Shown here: positions 7,304 through 13,932 of the stretch, piece after piece
Numbering within the stretch: the stretch's first letter is position 1
Layout of the letters: every line of letters starts with the position of its first letter
Origin: an uncultured Chromatiaceae bacterium
Lineage (GTDB): Bacteria > Pseudomonadota > Gammaproteobacteria > Enterobacterales > Alteromonadaceae
Direction of reading: 5' to 3'
Length of the DNA: 25,767 nt
Assembly: GCA_946482615.1 (NCBI GenBank)
Contig: CAMLSF010000038.1
Span: 1 to 25,767 of the forward strand
The notes under the pieces: generated by a model
Told to the model about the DNA's origin: nothing
Database searches by the model: none
What the model saw: the letters and a program-made list of their open reading frames with translations, nothing else
Position numbers and translations under genes: made by a program

Positions 7304-8320
7304 TTAAGCGCCGTATTTCACTACCTTTTGCTCAATGGCACCAAAGATGGAGTGGCCGTTTTGATCCAGCATTTCAATCCGGATACTGTCACCAAACTTC
7401 ATAAAGGAAGTTTTAGCTGCACCATCACGGATAGTTTCAATCATCCGGATTTCGGCGATGCAGCTGTAGCCCAAACCACCTTCATCAATAGAAGTGCCGT
7501 AGTCTGTGCCTTGTTTGTTTGACACAGTGCCAGACCCTATCACAGCACCAGCGCCTAAATTACGGGTTTTAGCGGCATGAGCCACCAGTTGACCAAAATC
7601 AAAGGTCATATCAACACCGGCATTAGGTTTGCCAAACAGCTTACCGTTCAAATGTGACACTAAAGGCAAATGCAGCTTGGCATCCTGCCAGTCAGTGCCT
7701 AATTCATCCGGTGTTACAGCGACAGGGCTAAAAGCAGAGGCTGGTTTGGATTGAAAGAAACCAAAGCCCTTCGCCAATTCATTCGGAATTAAGCCCCTCA
7801 GGGATACGTCGTTGACCAACATCACCAGACGAATTTTATGACGGGCATCTTCGGCACTGATGGCCATAGGCACATCATCAGTGATCACAGCCACTTCACC
7901 TTCAAAGTCGATGCCGTAGTCTTCGCTGACGACTTCAATCGCATCACGTGGACCAATAAAGTCGTCTGAGCCGCCCTGATACATCAAAGGATCTGTCCAG
8001 AAGCTCGGTGGCATTTCCGAGTTACGGGCACGGCGCACCAACTCGACGTGATTAACATAAGCACTGCCATCTGCCCACTGATAAGCCCGTGGCAAAGGCG
8101 ATTCGCATTGCGCCTGGTCAAAAGCCTGTTCACCGTGTACAGAGCCAGTGTTCAGCGCCTGATAGACTTCAGCTAACTGCGGAGCTGTTACAGGCCAGTG
8201 ATCCAAAGCCTGTTGCAGAGTAGCGGCAATATGCGATACAGCTAAACAACGGGATAAATCACGGCTGACCACTACGAGCTGGCCATCACGCTGGCCATTT
8301 TTCAAACTTGCTAACTTCAT
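7304..8320 (-). CDS. fahA: Fumarylacetoacetate hydrolase family protein (fumarylacetoacetase)
   Basis: Splits fumarylacetoacetate to fumarate and acetoacetate, the last step of the homogentisate pathway. The 338-residue protein has the FAH-domain metal site: DFEGEVAVI with E140 and E142, and LVNDVSLRG with D171. Later conserved segments are FFQSKPASAFSPVAVTPDEL, RNLGAGAVIGSGTVSN and GYSCIAEIRMIETI. The ATG at 8320 is preceded by AGGAT; the gene starts 9 bases after the hmgA stop. It is shorter than the roughly 420-residue enzyme of animals and pseudomonads and belongs to the compact form common in Alteromonadales and many other bacteria. Context in a tyrosine cluster makes fumarylacetoacetase the likely activity; the family also contains other diketone hydrolases. 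Confidence 0.9.
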   Translation of the reverse strand: MKLASLKNGQRDGQLVVVSRDLSRCLAVSHIAATLQQALDHWPVTAPQLAEVYQALNTGSVHGEQAFDQAQCESPLPRAYQWADGSAYVNHVELVRRARNSEMPPSFWTDPLMYQGGSDDFIGPRDAIEVVSEDYGIDFEGEVAVITDDVPMAISAEDARHKIRLVMLVNDVSLRGLIPNELAKGFGFFQSKPASAFSPVAVTPDELGTDWQDAKLHLPLVSHLNGKLFGKPNAGVDMTFDFGQLVAHAAKTRNLGAGAVIGSGTVSNKQGTDYGTSIDEGGLGYSCIAEIRMIETIRDGAAKTSFMKFGDSIRIEMLDQNGHSIFGAIEQKVVKYGA

Positions 8321-8329
8321 TTTTAATCC

Positions 8330-9472
8330 TTACACAGCAGCCGGTTTGACTTTCCAGCTATTGACATAGTCCGGGTTTTCCGTGGCTAAAGCCGCGTCGC
8401 CGACAGAAAGCGCATCGCGGGTGTCCAGCATCACAGCCACTTCGTCGGTAAATTTCTTTTTATACTCACGACCCGCCGCAAAGGCTTTAGGATGAGGCCC
8501 GTGGGTAAAACCTGCAGGGTGAAAGGTCACCATGCCACGTTCAATATTGTCGCGGCTGAAAAAATCCCCTGCATGGTAAAACAGCACTTCGTCATAGTCG
8601 TCATTGTTATGGTAAAACGGCACTTTCAGCGCACCCGGATCACTTTCAATAGGACGAGGCACAAAAGTACAGACCACAAAACGCTGAGCGACAAAAGTGG
8701 TGTGTGCGGAAGGTGGTAAGTGGTATCTGTGGCTCATTAAAGGCCGGATATCGCGCCAGTTAATCCGCATCACCGCCAAATCACCGTGCCAGCCAATAGC
8801 ATCCAGTGGGTTGTACGGATAGGTGATTTGCGACACCTCACCGTGACGTTTTACCTGTACCCTGCTCTGCTGTTCGCTGTACTGAGCTTTGAAGGCCTCA
8901 TCTATTTTTGGGGTGTCGATCATGGCCGCATCAAAAATCGCATGATTGCCCACCAGACCTTTTTCCGGCAACTGGAACGAATCGTTGGTGGCTTCAATCA
9001 TCAGCAAAAACAGCGGTTCTGTGACTTCTAACCGCCACATAGTGGAGCGTGGGATCACCACATAATCGCCATCACGCAAGGTTAAATGACCATAGTCACA
9101 AAAAAGCTCTGCCGCACCTTCGTGGACAAACAGCAGCTCATCGCCGTCGGCATTACGTACCAGATAATCCATCGACTCTGTTAAACGCCAGGTGCGCATT
9201 TTACAGTGTACATTGTGCAATAAAGTAGGCACTTGCCATGGTGATACGTTTTGATTGCCTGCTATGTCGTTAAAGTTATACAAACGTGGTTTTAACGGCC
9301 CTTCCCAGTCACTCCAGCCCGTTGGCGCATGGGTGTGATGGAAATGGGTTGCCGGGCCAAAAAAGCCACTGCGGCCCACTTCACGCTCATAAATAGCCCT
9401 GTCCGGAAAATCAGCATGAGCCTGACGGGAAACCTCGCCTTCTTTTAGCGGAAAAGACGCCCATTTACGCAT
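8330..9472 (-). CDS. hmgA: Homogentisate 1,2-dioxygenase
   Basis: Opens the ring of homogentisate with O2 and Fe(II) to give maleylacetoacetate. The 380-residue cupin-type protein opens with SRQAHADFPDRAIYEREVGRSGFFGPATHFHHTHAPTGW-like family sequence. Candidate iron ligands cluster in the C-terminal half: H288 in FYHNND, E295 in YDEVLFYH, and a histidine of GFTHGPHP near residue 324. It is about 50 residues shorter than Pseudomonas HmgA, like the shorter form I recall from Shewanella. The start lies two bases after the hppD stop, with GGAG inside the end of hppD, so translation is probably coupled. Absence or inactivity of this enzyme normally leads to brown pyomelanin; here the frame is intact. 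Confidence 0.9.
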   Translation of the reverse strand: MRKWASFPLKEGEVSRQAHADFPDRAIYEREVGRSGFFGPATHFHHTHAPTGWSDWEGPLKPRLYNFNDIAGNQNVSPWQVPTLLHNVHCKMRTWRLTESMDYLVRNADGDELLFVHEGAAELFCDYGHLTLRDGDYVVIPRSTMWRLEVTEPLFLLMIEATNDSFQLPEKGLVGNHAIFDAAMIDTPKIDEAFKAQYSEQQSRVQVKRHGEVSQITYPYNPLDAIGWHGDLAVMRINWRDIRPLMSHRYHLPPSAHTTFVAQRFVVCTFVPRPIESDPGALKVPFYHNNDDYDEVLFYHAGDFFSRDNIERGMVTFHPAGFTHGPHPKAFAAGREYKKKFTDEVAVMLDTRDALSVGDAALATENPDYVNSWKVKPAAV

Positions 9473-9474
9473 AA

Positions 9475-10539
9475 TTAAATCACTCCACGACGGATTTGAT
9501 CTTCTTCAATGGATTCGAATAAAGCTTTGAAGTTGCCTTCGCCAAAACCTTCATTGCCTTTACGCTGAATGATTTCAAAGAATACAGGGCCAATCACAGT
9601 TTGGGTAAAAATCTGCAACAAAATGCCATCTTTCATTGGCGCACCGTCGATCAGAATACGCAGCTGTTTTAACTGCTCCAGATCTTCATTATGGCCTTCC
9701 ACCCGGGCGTTCACACGCTCGTAATAGGTATCAGGGGTTGGCATAAAGTCCATACCACGCTGGCGTAAAGTGCGGACTGTTTCGTAAATATTATCTGTGG
9801 TCAGGGCGATATGCTGAATACCTTCACCTTTGTATTCGCGGATAAATTCTTCAATCTGAGATTTATCATCTGAAGATTCGTTGATTGGAATACGGATCTT
9901 ACCGCACGGCGCTGTCATCGCCTTGGACACTAAGCCTGTCAGCTTGCCTTCGATATCAAAATAACGGATTTCGCGGAAATTCCCGATACGCTCATAGAAA
10001 CCAGCCCAAACCGCCATATTGCCACGACGCACGTTATGGGTCAGGTGATCGATGACTGCTAAACCGACCTGATTTTTCGCCATTTCGGCCTGCCAGTTGT
10101 CATGGAACTTAAAATCCACGTCATAGACTGAATTCTGGCCATAACGGTCAACAAAATACAGCAGGCTGCTGCCGATACCATAAACTGCAGGAATATTCAG
10201 TTCCATAGGGCCGACCTGATTCTGATACGGCTTAGCACCGTTTGCTACTGCATGTTTTAAGGCCTCTGCGGCGTCTTTGACCCGGAAAGCCATAGCGCAA
10301 ACGCTTGGACCATGTTCAGCAGCAAATTGCTCCGCCTGAGAATTTGGCTGACCGTTCACAATAAAATTCACATCACCTTGTTTGTATAACCAGGCCTCTT
10401 TTGAGCGGTGTTTGGCCACTTCAGTAAAACCTAAAGACTTAAACAGCTGCTTCAGATCCGCAATGCCCTGCGCTGTGGCGGCAGTGTATTCAACAAATTC
10501 AAAACCATCGGTGCCCAAAGGGTTGATAGGGTCAAACAT
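9475..10539 (-). CDS. hppD: 4-Hydroxyphenylpyruvate dioxygenase
   Basis: Converts 4-hydroxyphenylpyruvate to homogentisate (Fe(II), O2). I chose the ATG at 10539 (MFDPINPLGTDGFEF) because GGAG lies seven bases upstream and homologues start here; a longer frame to 10566 lacks support. The 354-residue product has two VOC domains. Iron ligands are seen as H165 (VIDHLTHNV), H243 (GIQHIAL) and E322 (GPVFFEIIQRKG), matching the positions of the Pseudomonas enzyme. First gene of the hppD-hmgA-fahA-maiA operon, with a leader of about 150 bases carrying a TyrR-box-like sequence. Its substrate is made from tyrosine by an aminotransferase not present in this window. Confidence 0.96.
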   Translation of the reverse strand: MFDPINPLGTDGFEFVEYTAATAQGIADLKQLFKSLGFTEVAKHRSKEAWLYKQGDVNFIVNGQPNSQAEQFAAEHGPSVCAMAFRVKDAAEALKHAVANGAKPYQNQVGPMELNIPAVYGIGSSLLYFVDRYGQNSVYDVDFKFHDNWQAEMAKNQVGLAVIDHLTHNVRRGNMAVWAGFYERIGNFREIRYFDIEGKLTGLVSKAMTAPCGKIRIPINESSDDKSQIEEFIREYKGEGIQHIALTTDNIYETVRTLRQRGMDFMPTPDTYYERVNARVEGHNEDLEQLKQLRILIDGAPMKDGILLQIFTQTVIGPVFFEIIQRKGNEGFGEGNFKALFESIEEDQIRRGVI

Positions 10540-10647
10540 AAATGTCTCCAGACAAAAGTAAGGCAAGTTTGTGCTTATCTTGCGCTTGCCGGAAAAAAAA
10601 GAAAGAGAGGCCTGAAGGATGACTAAAAGGCTAAAAAAGGCCTGTTT

Positions 10648-10665
10648 TGTACAGAATAACTGACA
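10648..10665. promoter_or_regulatory. Candidate TyrR box upstream of hppD
   Basis: TGTACA-N6-CTGACA matches the TyrR consensus TGTAAA-N6-TTTACA at 9 of 12 positions, including the outer TG and CA that are the most important. It is about 110 bases upstream of the hppD start and downstream of the tyrR terminator. TyrR or PhhR activates homogentisate-pathway genes in several gammaproteobacteria. I could not identify a convincing -10/-35 pair nearby, so activation or repression cannot be told. Confidence 0.45.
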
Positions 10666-10693
10666 AAAATGCTATTTCGCTGAAATAAGAAGC

Positions 10694-10724
10694 AAAAAGG
10701 CCCTAAAACGAGTTTTAGGGCCTT
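10694..10724 (-). terminator. Rho-independent terminator of tyrR
   Basis: On the minus strand a 12-bp perfect stem (AAGGCCCTAAAA paired with TTTTAGGGCCTT) closes a four-base loop and runs into TTTTT followed by GC. It starts about 30 bases after the tyrR stop codon and separates tyrR from hppD. Confidence 0.85.
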
Positions 10725-10755
10725 GAATTTGTAGAGCAAATCACACAAGACGTAT

Positions 10756-12318
10756 CTAAATTTTTACGCTCTTGCGGTTAATGCCATATTCGCGCAGTTT
10801 GTTGGCGACTGCGGTGTGGCTTAACCCAAGTTTTTTTGCTAACTGGCGTGAACTTGGATAAGCCGGATAAAGCTTTCTGAGCAGATCCGCCTCAAAATTC
10901 CGCACCGCTTCGTCCAAAGTGCCGTCAAAGTCTTTCTCCAGATAACCAAAGTCGCTGGTGTAACTGGGTAGCTGCATATGCTCTTTATCCAGCTCATACC
11001 CTTCAAGTAAAGTCACAGCGCGGTACAAGGCATTTTCTAGCTGGCGCACATTGCCGGGCCAGGGGTAATGCTGTAAAAAATTAGCACAGGAGTCGGTCAG
11101 TTTTGGCGCTTTACGACCTAAACGGGCGGCAAAACGGGCAATAAAAAATTCAGCCAGAGGCACGACGTCCTGTTTGCGCTCACGCAGTGGCGGTAAACTC
11201 AGCGTCAGTACATTGAGGCGATAAAACAAATCTTCGCGGAACTTGCCTTCCTGCACCATCGCAGGTAAGTCTTTTTGTGTGGTGCAAATCACCCGTACAT
11301 CCACTTTGACTTCATTTTCATCCCCCACCCGACGGAAACTGCCATCCTGTAAAAAGCGGATAAGCTTGGTTTGCAGCTCCCGCGACATCTCGCCGACTTC
11401 GTCAAGGAACACAGTGCCTTTGTTGGCCTGCTCAAAAATACCTTTTTTCGCTTCACTGGCACCGGGGAATGCATGAGGGCCGTGGCCAAAAAGCTCAGAC
11501 TCAGCCACTAAATCCGGCATAGCGGCCACGTTGACGGCTAAAAAGGGTTTACCTGTTCTGCTGCTCGCAGCATGGCAAGCGCGGGCTAATACTTCTTTGC
11601 CCGTACCTGTCTCACCCATAATCAAAATAGGGGCGTCCAACTGAGCCATTTTTTTTGCTTCACGCACTACTTTGCGCATTAAGTTGCTGTGCGCATGCAG
11701 ATTGTTAAAACTTTCCTGATCACCTTTTTTAAACACCACCATCTGCTCACCTAAGCGGCTTTCAGATTTCAGGTTCAGTACAGCGCCAGCCAGAATGTCT
11801 TTGCCCGACTCATCCGGCACCAGTACTGGCAACAAATCGGCGATAAACCTTTTGTTCTGAATTTCCACTCTGCGGGTTTGTGCCAGTACATCATCACTTT
11901 CCAGCCAGCGGCTTAAATTAAAGCCCTTGACCATAGCGGTCAGTGACTGGCCTTCAATAGCACTGCGCTCCATCGACAAGGCTTCAAGCGCCGCTTCGTT
12001 AATAATGGTGACATTGGCTTTAGTGTCTACAGCGATGATACCATCAGGCAAAGTGCGTAATAAGGTGCTTAGCTCGTTATGTTCCCGCTCAGACGGCATA
12101 AAAGCTGTAGTCTTCACATCGTCCACACCAGGAATACGGCGGATTTTCGCCATCAGCTCCTGAAACTTTTCAAATTCAACAGTCGGAAAAGACACAAAAA
12201 TCCGTCCAAGAGCCGGATCCACTTCGATACCACGCAAATCCAACTGATAGCTGACCAGGATATTTAATACTTCCTGGGTGATCCCCAGCCGGTCCTGGCA
12301 ATGAATTTCTAACCTCAT
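10756..12318 (-). CDS. tyrR: TyrR, aromatic amino acid responsive regulator
   Basis: The 520-residue protein has the TyrR architecture. An ACT domain (residues 1-75, RLEIHCQDRLGITQEVLNIL) is followed by a PAS domain (about 80-190). The AAA+ sigma-54-activator-type module has Walker A GETGTGKE at 235-242 and Walker B TVFLDEVGE at 302-310. A C-terminal helix-turn-helix lies at 488-512 (SSRQLAKKLGLSHTAVANKL). The GAFTGA loop that contacts sigma-54 is replaced by HAFPGA at 282-287, as expected for a regulator working with sigma-70 RNA polymerase. E. coli TyrR is 513 residues. AAGGTGG precedes the ATG. It sits between the phenylalanine hydroxylase and homogentisate operons, which it likely controls; a TyrR-box candidate upstream suggests autoregulation. 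In E. coli tyrR lies next to ycjXF, which is close by here too. Confidence 0.95.
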   Translation of the reverse strand: MRLEIHCQDRLGITQEVLNILVSYQLDLRGIEVDPALGRIFVSFPTVEFEKFQELMAKIRRIPGVDDVKTTAFMPSEREHNELSTLLRTLPDGIIAVDTKANVTIINEAALEALSMERSAIEGQSLTAMVKGFNLSRWLESDDVLAQTRRVEIQNKRFIADLLPVLVPDESGKDILAGAVLNLKSESRLGEQMVVFKKGDQESFNNLHAHSNLMRKVVREAKKMAQLDAPILIMGETGTGKEVLARACHAASSRTGKPFLAVNVAAMPDLVAESELFGHGPHAFPGASEAKKGIFEQANKGTVFLDEVGEMSRELQTKLIRFLQDGSFRRVGDENEVKVDVRVICTTQKDLPAMVQEGKFREDLFYRLNVLTLSLPPLRERKQDVVPLAEFFIARFAARLGRKAPKLTDSCANFLQHYPWPGNVRQLENALYRAVTLLEGYELDKEHMQLPSYTSDFGYLEKDFDGTLDEAVRNFEADLLRKLYPAYPSSRQLAKKLGLSHTAVANKLREYGINRKSVKI

Positions 12319-12391
12319 GATACAAAACCACCTTAAGCTTTTGCCTTAACTTAATCATACGGTAAAGAGGCTCGGGCAGACCAGTATTATT

Positions 12392-12409
12392 TGTAAAGAA
12401 ATATGCACA
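12392..12409. promoter_or_regulatory. Candidate TyrR box upstream of tyrR
   Basis: TGTAAA-N6-TGCACA, 10 of 12 matches to TGTAAA-N6-TTTACA, including a perfect left half. It lies about 75 bases upstream of the tyrR ATG. A hexamer TATGAT (minus strand, 12354-12359) is a possible -10 without a good -35, which would put the box near -45 to -65. Autoregulation of tyrR is known in E. coli; here it is inferred. Confidence 0.5.
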
Positions 12410-12416
12410 ACCCCTT

Positions 12417-12454
12417 GGGGTATGGGGGTATAACGGGTATAGAGGGAGTAAGGG
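12417..12454 (+). other. G-quadruplex motif between phhB and tyrR
   Basis: The plus strand has five G tracts: GGGG 12417-12420, GGGGG 12424-12428, GGG 12435-12437, GGG 12444-12446 and GGG 12452-12454. The loops are 3, 6, 6 and 5 bases, satisfying the usual (G3+ N1-7) rule with one tract to spare. The first tract is the right half of a CCCCTTGGGG palindrome (12411-12420). It lies between the phhB terminator and the tyrR TyrR box, with the G-rich strand being the template strand for tyrR. A biological role is inference. Confidence 0.6.
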
Positions 12455-12459
12455 CCAAC

Positions 12460-12485
12460 AAAGAAAAGGCCTGCAGAGGCAGGCC
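12460..12485 (-). terminator. Rho-independent terminator of phhAB
   Basis: On the minus strand GGCCTGC and GCAGGCC form a perfect seven-bp stem around a CTCT loop, followed by TTTTCTTTG. It lies just after the phhB stop codon and ends the phhA-phhB transcript before tyrR. Confidence 0.8.
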
Positions 12486-12498
12486 ATGAAGGTCGAAG

Positions 12499-12840
12499 TT
12501 AAGAAGCTAACAACGCATCTGTTTTAGCTGCACAGATAAAATCGTTTTTATGCAGGCCTTTAATAGAGTGGGACCACCAGGTGACCGTCAGCTTGCCCCA
12601 TTCCAGCAACAAAGCCGGGTGGTGGCCTTCATCTTCAGCCAGTTGTGCCACTTTCTGATGAAAAGCCCAGGCCAGCTTAAAATTTTTAAATTTAAACTCA
12701 CGTTCCAGTTGCAAAATGCCATCACGGGCCACCGGAGTCCAGTCTGGGATCTGGTGCATCAGTTGTGCTAATTCTTCATCGGATACCCTGGGAGCATCAG
12801 CACGACAGGCTTCACATTTCGCTTGTTTTAATTCAGACAT
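12499..12840 (-). CDS. phhB: Pterin-4a-carbinolamine dehydratase
   Basis: Dehydrates 4a-hydroxytetrahydropterin formed by phenylalanine hydroxylase, so that the cofactor can be reduced again. The 113-residue protein has the family active-site pattern EDEGHHP (H73, H74) followed by [15 protein letters not shown] (H91). A cysteine pair near the N-terminus (CEAC, residues 9-12) may be incidental. Usual length for bacterial PhhB. It follows phhA by 27 bases on the same strand and ends at a clear terminator. Confidence 0.95.
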   Translation of the reverse strand: MSELKQAKCEACRADAPRVSDEELAQLMHQIPDWTPVARDGILQLEREFKFKNFKLAWAFHQKVAQLAEDEGHHPALLLEWGKLTVTWWSHSIKGLHKNDFICAAKTDALLAS

Positions 12841-12867
12841 TTTCTAATTCTCTGTGATGGGCCACTT

Positions 12868-13668
12868 TTAACTGGCCTTTTTTTCTTTAGGCGGAAATTT
12901 AGGAGCATGTAAACCCAGGGCTTTGGCCTGTTGAACCATTGCCATCAAATCCAGCTGGGACACATCAAATAAATCGTTAATCGAATTAATCATAAAATAC
13001 ACAGGCTGCATAATGTCGATGCGATAAGGTGTGCGCAGCACATCCACGACATCAAAAGCTTTGCGCTCTGGTACGTCAGAGCCAATAGCGTATTGAGTTT
13101 CACCTGGTGAAGATAAAATACCACCACCATAAATGCGTAAGCCGTCTTTGCTGTTTAATAAGCCAAATTCGATAGTGAACCAGTACAAACGCGCCAGATA
13201 CACCCTGTCTTCTTTGCTGGCCGCTAAACCCAGTTTGCCGTAGGTATGAGTAAATTCTGCAAAAGCCGGATGGGTCAGCATGGCGCAATGGCCGAAGATT
13301 TCATGGAATACATCAGGTTCCTGCAGGTAATCAAACTCTTCCCTGCTGCGGATAAAGGTCGCCACCGGAAATTCTTTGTTCGCCAACAGCTGGAAAAACC
13401 GGTCAAAGCTAATGAGTGCTGGTACTTCTGTCACTTTCCAACCTGTAGCAGGCTCCAGAACAGCGTTAATTTCCGTCAGTTGTGGGATACGGTCGACGGG
13501 CAGGTTGAGCTTTTGCAGTCCATCCAGGTATTCATCACAGGCTTTGCCTTTTATGCAGGATAACTGACGCTGCATTAATTCAGACCAGATCTGATTCTCT
13601 TCCGCTGACCAGTGAATAAAGCCATCGTCGTCCGACTGATGCGATACGTATTTACTTGATTTACTCAT
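12868..13668 (-). CDS. phhA: Phenylalanine-4-hydroxylase
   Basis: Hydroxylates phenylalanine to tyrosine using tetrahydropterin, O2 and non-haem iron. The 266-residue monodomain bacterial enzyme shows the iron ligands H122 and H127 in PDVFHEIFGHC and E167 in YWFTIEFGLL. The pterin-binding region and GGGILSSPGETQYA are present, as in Chromobacterium and Pseudomonas PhhA. There is no N-terminal regulatory ACT domain, which is normal in bacteria. CAGGG sits five bases before the ATG. The upstream region is unusual: a 124-bp palindromic repeat lies between the start codon and the candidate promoter and TyrR box, giving an expected leader of about 170 nucleotides. Confidence 0.97.
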   Translation of the reverse strand: MSKSSKYVSHQSDDDGFIHWSAEENQIWSELMQRQLSCIKGKACDEYLDGLQKLNLPVDRIPQLTEINAVLEPATGWKVTEVPALISFDRFFQLLANKEFPVATFIRSREEFDYLQEPDVFHEIFGHCAMLTHPAFAEFTHTYGKLGLAASKEDRVYLARLYWFTIEFGLLNSKDGLRIYGGGILSSPGETQYAIGSDVPERKAFDVVDVLRTPYRIDIMQPVYFMINSINDLFDVSQLDLMAMVQQAKALGLHAPKFPPKEKKAS

Positions 13669-13693
13669 AGAACCCTGTTGTTTTTCTTTACTC

Positions 13694-13817
13694 TACCCAA
13701 AGTAATTGGTGATGCAGTGCGGCAACAAGTGTGTGAGACCCCAGGAGCATAGTCATCCTATGTGACTGGGGCGAGAACACGCAGTTAACAATGCTGCAGC
13801 TTCAAGTACGACGGGTA
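13694..13817 (+). repeat. Palindromic MITE/REP-like repeat, copy A (phhA leader)
   Basis: A 124-bp element bounded by TACCC and GGGTA, with imperfect terminal inverted repeats of about 24 bp (17 of 24 positions match by hand). Its centre is a hairpin: CCCCAG (13739-13744), CATAG (13748-13752), CTATG (13758-13762), CTGGGG (13766-13771). A second copy in the opposite orientation lies at 15164-15286; hand alignment gives about 22 mismatches and one gap, about 80% identity. It has no coding capacity and looks like a non-autonomous or REP-type interspersed repeat. It lies wholly in the untranslated region upstream of phhA. Confidence 0.85.
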
Positions 13818-13845
13818 AATGGGCATTGCCCTTTAGTTGCGGCCG

Positions 13846-13874
13846 ATACTAGAGGATTGGACAACGACTGTTAA
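13846..13874 (-). promoter_or_regulatory. Candidate sigma-70 promoter of phhAB
   Basis: On the minus strand TTAACA (-35, 13874-13869) and TAGTAT (-10, 13851-13846) are separated by 17 bases, 5 of 6 and 4 of 6 matches to consensus. Transcription would start near 13838 and the leader would include the whole of repeat copy A. The TyrR box is then centred about 85 bases upstream of the start point. Confidence 0.45.
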
Positions 13875-13883
13875 CCCATGGTC

Positions 13884-13905
13884 GAGTTGACGTGAACGTC
13901 AACTC
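13884..13905. promoter_or_regulatory. 22-bp palindrome, candidate operator
   Basis: Arms GAGTTGACGT and ACGTCAACTC are exact inverted repeats separated only by GA. Two-base spacing is poor for an RNA hairpin and there is no T run on the minus strand, so this is more likely a binding site for a dimeric regulator than a megL terminator. The core TTGACGT-N2-ACGTCAA resembles, from memory, the site of LiuR (a MerR-family regulator of branched-chain amino acid breakdown). It lies between the TyrR box and the candidate phhA -35. Confidence 0.6.
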
Positions 13906-13914
13906 TGTCCATTT

Positions 13915-13932
13915 TGTAAAGCTATGGTTACA
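13915..13932. promoter_or_regulatory. Candidate TyrR box upstream of phhA
   Basis: TGTAAA-N6-GTTACA matches TGTAAA-N6-TTTACA at 11 of 12 positions, the best in the window. It overlaps the stop codon of megL (TAA on the minus strand, 13928-13930) and lies about 250 bases upstream of the phhA start codon. Confidence 0.65.

Noticed and set aside
10540..10566. Nine-residue extension of HppD
   Set aside because: The ATG at 10539 has GGAG at the right distance and gives the usual N-terminus.
10562..10590. Riboswitch-like hairpin in the hppD leader
   Set aside because: Only a six-base stem (GGCAAG/CTTGCC) with a 17-base loop; no known aptamer pattern is visible.
13884..13905. Intrinsic terminator of megL
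   Set aside because: Spacing between the arms is only two bases and GACCATGGG rather than a T run follows on the minus strand; an operator fits better.
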